Below are positions 31,513 through 36,418 of a stretch of DNA of 36,418 nucleotides, piece after piece. How positions within the stretch are numbered: position 1 is the first letter of the stretch; each line of letters opens with the position of its first letter. The notes beneath the pieces are model-generated. The model ran no database searches and was not told the origin of the DNA. It saw only the letters and a program-made list of their open reading frames with translations. The position numbers and the translations under genes were made by a program. Source of the stretch: Streptomyces longispororuber (lineage in GTDB: Bacteria > Actinomycetota > Actinomycetes > Streptomycetales > Streptomycetaceae); the NCBI RefSeq assembly GCF_014656095.1, contig NZ_BNBT01000082.1:1-36418 (forward strand), written 5' to 3'.

Positions 31513-31949
31513 CCGCCCCGGGGCCGCGCTTCGACCTGCCCGAGACCGACGCCTTCACCCGGCCCTACTGGGACGCCGCCGCCGCGGGGCACCTGCTGGT
31601 CCGCCGGTGCCGCGCCGCGGGGTGCGGGCGCGCGCACCACTACCCGCGCGAGTTCTGCCCGTACTGCTGGAGCGAGGACGTCGCCTGGGAGCGGGCGAGC
31701 GGGCACGGGACCCTCTACACGTGGTCCGTCGTGCACCGCAACGACCTGCCCCCGTTCGGCGCGCGCGTGCCGTACGTCGCGGCGGTCGTGGACCTGGCGG
31801 AGGGTCCGCGGGTGATGACCGAGGTGGTGGGGTGCGACGGCGCCGCGCTGCGGGTGGGGATGCCGGTGACGGTGGCGTTCCGGGAGGCGGTGGAGGGTGT
31901 GGTGGTGCCGGTGTTCCGGCCGCGTGGCGCGGGGGAGGAGGGGCGGTAG
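31509..31949 (+). CDS. DUF35 zinc-ribbon/OB-fold protein (ChsH2-C/Ltp-partner type)
   Basis: 146 residues. It has an N-terminal helix (FDLPETDAFTRPYWDAAAAGHLLVRRC), a rubredoxin-like zinc ribbon with Cys pairs C-x4-C and CPYC, and an OB-fold (GHGTLYTWSVVHRNDLPPFGARVPYVAAVVDLAEGPRVMTEVVG). DUF35 proteins bind thiolase-like partners: in actinobacterial steroid degradation the DUF35 part of ChsH2 forms the aldolase with Ltp2. A thiolase-like protein without the nucleophilic Cys is encoded at 34664-35848 and carries the same operator, so the two probably form a complex. The GTG at 31509 has no ribosome site of its own and overlaps the leader ORF stop. Confidence 0.9.
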   Translation: MTAPGPRFDLPETDAFTRPYWDAAAAGHLLVRRCRAAGCGRAHHYPREFCPYCWSEDVAWERASGHGTLYTWSVVHRNDLPPFGARVPYVAAVVDLAEGPRVMTEVVGCDGAALRVGMPVTVAFREAVEGVVVPVFRPRGAGEEGR

Positions 31950-31959
31950 GGGGCCTCGC

Positions 31960-32212
31960 CGTCCGGCTTTCACCGCCTTCGCCGTTCGGCTTCCGCCGCC
32001 TTCGTCGTCCGGCTTCCGTCGCCTTCGCTCCCCGGCTTTCGCCGCTTCCGTCGTCCGGCTTTCGCCGCTTCCGCCACCCGGCTTTCACCGCCTTCGTCGT
32101 CCGGCTTCCGCCGCCTTCGCCGTCCGGCCTTCACCGCCTTCGCCGTCCGCCCTTCACCGCTTCCGTCGTCCGGCTTCCACCGCCTTCGCCGTCCGGCCTT
32201 CACCGCCTCCGC
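31960..32212. repeat. Minisatellite: eleven tandem 23-bp units
   Basis: Eleven contiguous 23-bp units, each a close variant of CGTCCGGCTTTCACCGCC followed by TTCGC or TTCGT. All have exactly the same length; variation is almost only substitutions. 23 is not a multiple of three, so all frames run through as 23-residue repeats without meaning. It starts 10 bp after the DUF35 stop and ends 74 bp before the first GNAT gene. Confidence 0.92.
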
Positions 32213-32286
32213 CGCTGCCGCCGCCCCGCCCTCCCCACCGTCCGGGCCGGGCGGTCGGGGCGGCGTGGGCGGTGAGAGCATGCCGC

Positions 32287-33195
32287 ATGACCACGACCCC
32301 GGGCGCCCGCTGGCACCTGACCGCCGACCCCGCCGAGTTCCTGGACCGCGCGCGGCCCTTCCTGCACGCCGAGCCCGCCCTGAACACGGCGCTGCTCACC
32401 GTCGCCGACACCCTGCGGACGCGCGGCCCGCACGTGTACGGGGGCGGGGACCCGCTGCTCGGCTGGCTGGAGGAGCGGGGCGGCCGGGTGCGCGGGGCGT
32501 TCCTGCGGACGCCGCCGCACCGGGTCGCGGTCAGCCCCCTGGCCCCCGGCGACGGCCCCTGCGGCCCGGATGCCCTCGACGCCCTCGACGCCCTGGCCGG
32601 GGAGCTGGCCGACCGGTCGCCCGAGCTGCCCGGCGTGATGTCCGACCGGGCCACCGCCACGGCCTTCGCGGACGCCTGGCGGCGGCGCACCGGGGCGGCC
32701 GCGACGGAGAACCTGCGCCAGCGCCTGTACCGGCTGGGCGAGCTGACCCCGCCCGAGCCCGCCCCGCCCGGCGCCGCCCGGGTCGCCACCGCCGCGGACC
32801 GGGAGCTGCTCGTCCGCTGGCACCAGGCCTTCCTGGCGGACCTCGGCCAGGAGCGCCTGACGGACCCCGGGGAGTGGGCCGACGCCCGGCTCGCGTACGG
32901 CGGCGTGACGCTGTGGGAGGCCCCCGACGGCACGCCCGTGTCCATGGCGGGCGCCACCCGCCTCATCGCGGGCCAGATCCGCGTCGCGCCCGTCTACACC
33001 CCGCCCGAGCACCGGGCCCGGGGCCACGCGGCCGCCGTCACCGCCGAGGTCAGCCGGGCGGCGCTCGCCGCGGGCGCGCGGGAGGTGCTGCTCTTCACCG
33101 ACCTCGCCAACCCCACCAGTAACGGCCTGTACCGGCGCATCGGCTACCGGCCCGTACGCGACTACGCCCAGTTCACCTTCACTCCGGGGCGATGA
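32287..33195 (+). CDS. GNAT-family N-acetyltransferase (two-domain)
   Basis: 302 residues. The N-terminal half is a degenerate GNAT-like domain; the C-terminal half holds the acetyl-CoA-binding motif (IRVAPVYTPPEHRARGHAAAVTAEV) and the closing LFTDLANPTSNGLYRRIGYRPV. It transfers an acetyl group from acetyl-CoA to an unknown amine or protein. The ATG at 32287 starts right after the minisatellite-bearing spacer, with GGTGAG about nine bases upstream. A longer in-frame extension across the minisatellite is spurious. Its 3' end overlaps the convergent GNAT gene by 17 bp. No regulon operator precedes it. Confidence 0.88.
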   Translation: MTTTPGARWHLTADPAEFLDRARPFLHAEPALNTALLTVADTLRTRGPHVYGGGDPLLGWLEERGGRVRGAFLRTPPHRVAVSPLAPGDGPCGPDALDALDALAGELADRSPELPGVMSDRATATAFADAWRRRTGAAATENLRQRLYRLGELTPPEPAPPGAARVATAADRELLVRWHQAFLADLGQERLTDPGEWADARLAYGGVTLWEAPDGTPVSMAGATRLIAGQIRVAPVYTPPEHRARGHAAAVTAEVSRAALAAGAREVLLFTDLANPTSNGLYRRIGYRPVRDYAQFTFTPGR

Positions 33196-33874
33196 CGCCG
33201 GGGAGACCGGCGCCGGGAAGTCCGGTCCCGGGGAGACCGGCTCCCGGGAGACCGGCGCCGGGGAGTCGGGCGCCGGGGAGTCCGGCGCCGGGGGAGGTGA
33301 CCGGCTTCACGTACCGGTGGCACGGCACCCGGATCGGGCCGCTGTCGCTGGCGGCCAGGTACTCGAACAGGCCCTCGTCGCGCCAGCCGTTGCGCTCGTA
33401 GAAGCGGCGGGCGCGGGCGTTGCCGTCGACCACCGCGAGCCAGGCCCGGCGGTGCCCCTTGGCGGCGACCACGCGCTCGGCCTCGGCGAGCAGCGCGGGC
33501 GCGACGCCCGTGCCGCGGTGGTCGGCGGCCACGTAGACCTGTTCGACCTCGTCGTCGACGACCATCACGAAGCCCGCGATCCGTCCGGCCACGACCGCGA
33601 CCACCGTGTCGTCGACGCGGCGCGGGGCGCGCAGCGCGAACGACTCCGGGGTGCGGACCGCGAGCAGGGCGGCCGGGACGTGCCCGAGGTGGCCGTCGCT
33701 CCAGCCGGCGTGCCAGATCCGCGCGACGGCCGCGGCGTCCTCGGGACGCGCCGGGCGCAGCTCGACCCCGGGCCGCCCGGACCCCTCGGGCCCCTCGCGC
33801 CGCCCGGACCGTCCGGGTACCTCTCCCGTCGCGCCTTCCCCTTCGGTCACGGCCACAGCAACTCCCTCGCCCAT
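33179..33874 (-). CDS. GNAT-family N-acetyltransferase with repetitive C-terminal tail
   Basis: 231 residues. A single GNAT domain: VELRPARPEDAAAVARIWHAGW at about residue 37, the acetyl-CoA loop QVYVAADHRGTGVAPALLAEAE, and GNARARRFYERNGWRDEG. The last ~35 residues are five-residue LPGAG-type repeats encoded by six 15-bp units. The first ~35 residues are also low-complexity. The ATG at 33874 overlaps the end of the upstream PNPOx-like gene by 28 bp, which suggests an operon; a GTG at 33862 is an alternative start. The target is unknown. Confidence 0.85.
   Translation of the reverse strand: MGEGVAVAVTEGEGATGEVPGRSGRREGPEGSGRPGVELRPARPEDAAAVARIWHAGWSDGHLGHVPAALLAVRTPESFALRAPRRVDDTVVAVVAGRIAGFVMVVDDEVEQVYVAADHRGTGVAPALLAEAERVVAAKGHRRAWLAVVDGNARARRFYERNGWRDEGLFEYLAASDSGPIRVPCHRYVKPVTSPGAGLPGARLPGAGLPGAGLPGTGLPGAGLPGVIAPE
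33201..33290. repeat. Six 15-bp tandem units encoding the LPGAG tail
   Basis: Units are variants of GGGAGACCGGCGCCG. On the minus strand they encode (G)LPGAG repeats at the C-terminus of the second GNAT protein, next to its stop. Confidence 0.85.
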
Positions 33875-34512
33875 CCCCCCTGTTGTTCCGTTGCCCGGTA
33901 CCTGAGGCGGACGTGCCGCCGTCGGGCGTCCCCCTGGAAGAACTCCACCTCATCGGGGGCCAGTACGTACAGCGTCCAGCTCGGCGCGTCGGCGTCCGGT
34001 TGCGCCGCCGCCCGGTCCCAGGCGGCGTCCGAGGCCCGCGTCAACTCCTCGTACGATCGCAGGACTTCGCTCTGCCGCCCGACGAGGGCGGCGGCGAGCG
34101 CCCCGGTCGTCCGCGCGTGCAGGTCCGCGAGCGCCTCGGGGTGCGGGGCGGTGGCGACCGGGCCGCGCAGCCGGATCTGGCGGGCCCGGGCGGGCCAGTA
34201 GAAGTGCAGCGCCGCGTACGGCCGGGCGGCGAGCTGGCGGCCCTTGCGGCTGGTCGCGTGCGAGGCGAAGTGCCAGCCCTCGGCGTCGGCGCCGTGCAGC
34301 ATGACGGTGCGCGCGTCGGGCAGGCCCGCCTCGTCCGTCGTCGCCAGGGTCATCGTGTGCGGCTCGGGCTGACCGGCCGCCACGGCGTCGGCGAACCAGC
34401 CGTGGAACAGCTCCACGGGTGTCCGCGGCGCGGTGGCGGGGTCGAAGGACGGGAGCTCGGTGTCCCAGACCTTCTGGGCTCTGAGCAGGGCGGGGAACGG
34501 GTCCGTGGTCAT
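33847..34512 (-). CDS. Pyridoxamine 5'-phosphate oxidase-family flavoprotein (PdxH-like)
   Basis: 221 residues, the length of PdxH. The FMN-binding barrel shows PHTMTLATTDEAGLPDARTVMLHGAD, HFASHATSRKGRQLAARPYAALHFYWP and RQIRLRGPV. The C-terminal dimerisation segment reads YVLAPDEVEFFQGDARRRHVRLRY. PdxH oxidises PNP/PMP to pyridoxal phosphate with FMN. However, the usual R-x-V-L-L-K is RTVMLH here and RLHDR is RRHVR, so some substrate contacts differ and a related oxidation is possible. It overlaps the downstream GNAT gene by 28 bp and likely forms an operon with it. Confidence 0.85.
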   Translation of the reverse strand: MTTDPFPALLRAQKVWDTELPSFDPATAPRTPVELFHGWFADAVAAGQPEPHTMTLATTDEAGLPDARTVMLHGADAEGWHFASHATSRKGRQLAARPYAALHFYWPARARQIRLRGPVATAPHPEALADLHARTTGALAAALVGRQSEVLRSYEELTRASDAAWDRAAAQPDADAPSWTLYVLAPDEVEFFQGDARRRHVRLRYRATEQQGGWARELLWP

Positions 34513-34597
34513 GGCCCGATTCTTCCCGCCCACCGCCGTGCCCGTCCCCGATCCGCCCGGCTCGCCCCTCGAACACAGGACCCGCCGCCGCCCCCGT

Positions 34598-34641
34598 CTC
34601 CGGCCCGTCCGGCTCGCCCTCGCACGACGGACGGGCCGGAG
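34598..34641 (-). terminator. Hairpin terminator after the thiolase-like gene
   Basis: CTCCGGCCCGTCCG (34598-34611) and CGGACGGGCCGGAG (34628-34641) form a perfect 14-bp stem with a 16-nt loop, 23 bp beyond the thiolase-like stop (minus strand). Confidence 0.7.
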
Positions 34642-34663
34642 CCGGGCGCGCGGGGGCGCATGG

Positions 34664-35848
34664 TCAGTCGCGGGCCAGGACCAGCGTGCCCGACGAGCAG
34701 AACCAGCCGCCCGTGCCCGACGCCACCGCCAGGCGGGGCAGGGTGCCGTCGCGCCGGTGGACCTGGCGGCCCTCGCCCGCCCGGCCGCGGAGCTGGCGTA
34801 CCGCCTCCACGACCAGGAACAGGCCCCGCATCCCCGGGTGCTGCGCGGAGAGGCCGCCGCCGTCGGTGTTGGTCGGCAGGTCCCCGTCCCGCAGCAGCCG
34901 CCCCCGCTCCACGAACGCCCCGCCCTCGCCCTTCGCGCAGAAGCCGAGGTCCTCCAGCGTCACCAGCGTCATGTACGTGAAGGCGTCGTAGATCTGTGCG
35001 AGGTCGATCTCGGCCGGGCGCACCCCGGCGCGTTCGAAGGCGAGGCGTCCGCTGACGGCCGCGGGGGACACGGTGAAGTCCTCCCAGGCGGACATCGCGG
35101 AGTGCGAGACGTGCTCACCGGAGCCGAGCACCCACACCGGCGGCTGCGCGCACTCGCGCACCAGCTCCTCGGCCACGAGCAGGACCGCGCAGCCGCCGTC
35201 GGAGCGCAGGCAGCAGTGCAGGCGCGTGAACGGGTCCGCGATCACCGGGCCGCCGAGGACGTCGTCCACGGTGATCGGGTTGCGGAACAGCGCCTCGGGG
35301 TTCGCCGCCGCGTTGGCCCGGGCCTGCACGGCCACGGCCGCGAGCTGCTCCAGCGTGGTGCCGTAGGCGTGCATGTGGCGCCGGGCCGCCATCGCGTACT
35401 TGGCGATCAGCGTATGGCCGTACGGGGCCTCGAACTGGAGCGGGCCGCGTGCCCCGAAGGACAGGTCGCCCGTGCGGCGCCCGGCCCTGACGTCGGCCCG
35501 CGCGGTGGAGCCGTAGACGAGGAGCACGGCGTTCGCCCGCCCGGCCGCGACGGCGTCGGCCGCGTGCGCCGCCATCACCTCCCAGGCGGCGCCCCCCACC
35601 GAGGTGGAGTCCACCCAGCGCGGGCGCAGCCCCAGGTACTCCGCCACCTCCACGGGCGCCAGCGTCCCGAGGCCCGCCGAGGCGAGCCCGTCCACGGCGT
35701 CCCGGCCGAGCCCGGCGTCGGCGAGCGCCCGCCGGGCGGCCTGGGCGTGCAGGGCGTAGGGCGTGACGCCGTCGACACGGCCGCAGTCGGCGAGGGCGAC
35801 ACCGACGACGGCCACCTTCCTGCTTCCGGCGCGCACGAGGCTCGGCAT
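34664..35848 (-). CDS. Thiolase-fold protein lacking the nucleophilic Cys (Ltp2-like, putative retro-aldolase)
   Basis: 394 residues, thiolase/SCP-x-thiolase fold: KVAVVGVALADCG at the start, ALADAGLGRDAVDGL, LAQIYDAFTYMTLVTLEDLGF and NTDGGGLSAQHPGMRGLFLVVEAV. In true thiolases a Cys sits in the segment that here reads DSTSVGGAAWEVM (about residues 80-92), and no Cys is present. Steroid-degrading Ltp2 is a known thiolase homologue that works as a retro-aldolase with a DUF35 partner, and a DUF35 gene lies at 31509. A C-C cleaving aldolase is therefore my inference. The ATG at 35848 lacks a ribosome site; a GTG at 35815 with GGAAG upstream is an alternative. Operator h is 5 bp upstream. Confidence 0.88.
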   Translation of the reverse strand: MPSLVRAGSRKVAVVGVALADCGRVDGVTPYALHAQAARRALADAGLGRDAVDGLASAGLGTLAPVEVAEYLGLRPRWVDSTSVGGAAWEVMAAHAADAVAAGRANAVLLVYGSTARADVRAGRRTGDLSFGARGPLQFEAPYGHTLIAKYAMAARRHMHAYGTTLEQLAAVAVQARANAAANPEALFRNPITVDDVLGGPVIADPFTRLHCCLRSDGGCAVLLVAEELVRECAQPPVWVLGSGEHVSHSAMSAWEDFTVSPAAVSGRLAFERAGVRPAEIDLAQIYDAFTYMTLVTLEDLGFCAKGEGGAFVERGRLLRDGDLPTNTDGGGLSAQHPGMRGLFLVVEAVRQLRGRAGEGRQVHRRDGTLPRLAVASGTGGWFCSSGTLVLARD

Positions 35849-35852
35849 GTTT

Positions 35853-35867
35853 CTGACGGTACATCAG
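35853..35867. promoter_or_regulatory. Regulon operator h (one mismatch)
   Basis: CTGACGGTACATCAG, one mismatch, directly upstream of the thiolase-like start. A minus-strand TACGGC (complement of 35874-35879) could be the -10, which would place the operator at the transcription start. Confidence 0.65.
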
Positions 35868-35944
35868 ATGGCTGCCGTACGGGACGTGTCGCAACCCTGG
35901 GCAACCGTCCGGCGCGGTCCTAGCATGGCGGCCCGCCGTCATGG

Positions 35945-35959
35945 GTGACGGTGTGTCAG
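35945..35959. promoter_or_regulatory. Regulon operator i (two mismatches)
   Basis: GTGACGGTGTGTCAG, two mismatches, with the ATAT flank conserved, 34 bp before the last acyl-CoA dehydrogenase start. A TAGCAT (35921-35926) upstream is a plausible plus-strand -10. Confidence 0.5.
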
Positions 35960-35992
35960 ATATGTGTCTGTCCGCCCGGGAGGAGACCGCCG

Positions 35993-36418
35993 ATGGACGC
36001 CGCCTGCACCGTGGAGCAGGACGAGATCCGCCGCGCCGTGCGCGAGGTCGTCGCCAAGCGCTGCACCACCGGTGACGTCAGGTCCGCCGTGCGGGCGCCC
36101 GCCGGGTACGACACGGCCCTGTGGAACGTCCTCGCCGGACGGCTCGGCCTGCCCGGGCTCGCGCTGCCCGAGGCGTACGGCGGCGTCGGGTGCGGCCCGG
36201 TGGAACTGGCCCTGGCGAGCGAGGAGCTGGGGCGCGCCCTGGCGCCCTCGCCGCTGTTCGCGACCGCCGTGCTCACCGCGCCCCTGCTGCTGCGCCTCGG
36301 CACGCCGGAGCAACGCGCCGCGCTGCTGCCCCGCGTCGCCGCCGGGGACCTGACCGCGGCCCTGGCCCTGGCCGCCGCCGCGCCGGCCACCGCGTTCGGC
36401 CTCACCGGCGGCAACGGC
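35993..36418 (+). CDS. Acyl-CoA dehydrogenase, N-terminal part (runs off the window)
   Basis: 142 residues visible, with the frame open to the right edge. The N-terminal helical domain is clear: VEQDEIRRAVREVVAKRC, LPGLALPEAYGGVGCGPVELALASEELGRALAPSP, and LLLRLGTPEQRAALLPRVAAGDL. The FAD and C-terminal motifs are beyond the window. The style (GPVELALASEELGRAL) resembles the beta-type dehydrogenase at 13281, so it may be half of another heteromeric pair. The ATG at 35993 follows GGAGGAG. Operator i lies upstream, and the thiolase-like gene is divergent. Confidence 0.88.
   Translation, partial: MDAACTVEQDEIRRAVREVVAKRCTTGDVRSAVRAPAGYDTALWNVLAGRLGLPGLALPEAYGGVGCGPVELALASEELGRALAPSPLFATAVLTAPLLLRLGTPEQRAALLPRVAAGDLTAALALAAAAPATAFGLTGGNG

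Noticed and set aside
31897..32286. In-frame N-terminal extension of the first GNAT protein through the 23-bp minisatellite
   Set aside because: The extension is only repeat translation. The GNAT protein has its own ATG at 32287, and the frame overlaps the DUF35 gene's end.
36073..36080. TGACGTCA palindrome as an operator
   Set aside because: It lies inside the coding part of the last dehydrogenase and lacks the 3-bp spacer.

Overview
The base composition (very high GC, GTG starts, GGAGG-type ribosome sites, G/C-saturated third codon positions) and the gene families point to a Streptomyces or a close relative. The left part (purU, then an ECF sigma/anti-sigma pair, a STAS protein and an EF-hand protein) looks like a conserved chromosomal block. 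The right two thirds is a CoA-thioester catabolic region. Nothing in the window looks like a prophage, insertion sequence, CRISPR array or RNA gene.

Layout. 1-3.8 kb: 3' part of a low-complexity single-pass membrane protein, a convergent amino-acid-type ABC substrate-binding lipoprotein, and a small conserved protein. 4.1-5.0 kb: purU. 5.0-6.7 kb: a gene-free array of about 17 imperfect ~95-120 bp repeats with hairpins and C3/G3 runs. 6.9-10.3 kb: a soluble zinc-type anti-sigma factor fused to a maleylpyruvate-isomerase-like domain, its translationally coupled ECF sigma factor, a divergent STAS anti-sigma antagonist, and an EF-hand calcium protein. 10.3-36.4 kb: CoA ligase; paired acyl-CoA dehydrogenases (alpha/beta); RsbW-like kinase; cyclase-family hydrolase; SDR + acyl-CoA dehydrogenase + zinc alcohol dehydrogenase operon; a small conserved protein; two MFS transporters flanking a GlxA-type AraC regulator; flavin reductase; crotonase; a second ~100 bp repeat array; an NDP-forming acyl-CoA synthetase; an FMO-like flavoprotein; a DUF35 zinc-ribbon/OB protein; a 23-bp minisatellite; two GNATs; a PNPOx-like protein; a thiolase-like protein; and the start of another acyl-CoA dehydrogenase.

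The most interesting signal is a 15-bp inverted repeat, CTGACG-N3-CGTCAG, found nine times at eight promoter regions between 11.9 and 36.0 kb. It lies in front of nearly every catabolic transcription unit (ligase, dehydrogenase pairs, SDR operon/cyclase, flavin reductase, acyl-CoA synthetase, FMO/DUF35, thiolase-like protein, last dehydrogenase). At several promoters it sits at the predicted transcription start. This defines one regulon under a single, probably TetR-family, repressor whose gene is not in the window. The gene set (two kinds of CoA activation, at least four acyl-CoA dehydrogenase polypeptides, hydroxyacyl/alcohol dehydrogenases, crotonase, DUF35 plus a thiolase-like protein lacking the nucleophilic Cys) resembles a steroid-side-chain or cyclic-acid degradation module that ends in a retro-aldol step. 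The substrate cannot be read from the sequence.

Second, the repeat arrays at 5.0-6.0 kb and 26.6-27.2 kb are built from related ~100 bp units in opposite orientation. Each unit carries a CCGCCGC...GCGGCGG hairpin next to a four-run G3 tract with single-base loops, a strong G-quadruplex candidate. Third, two regulon genes (the alpha dehydrogenase and DUF35) are preceded by small ORFs with good ribosome sites that overlap the gene start, suggesting coupled leader peptides.
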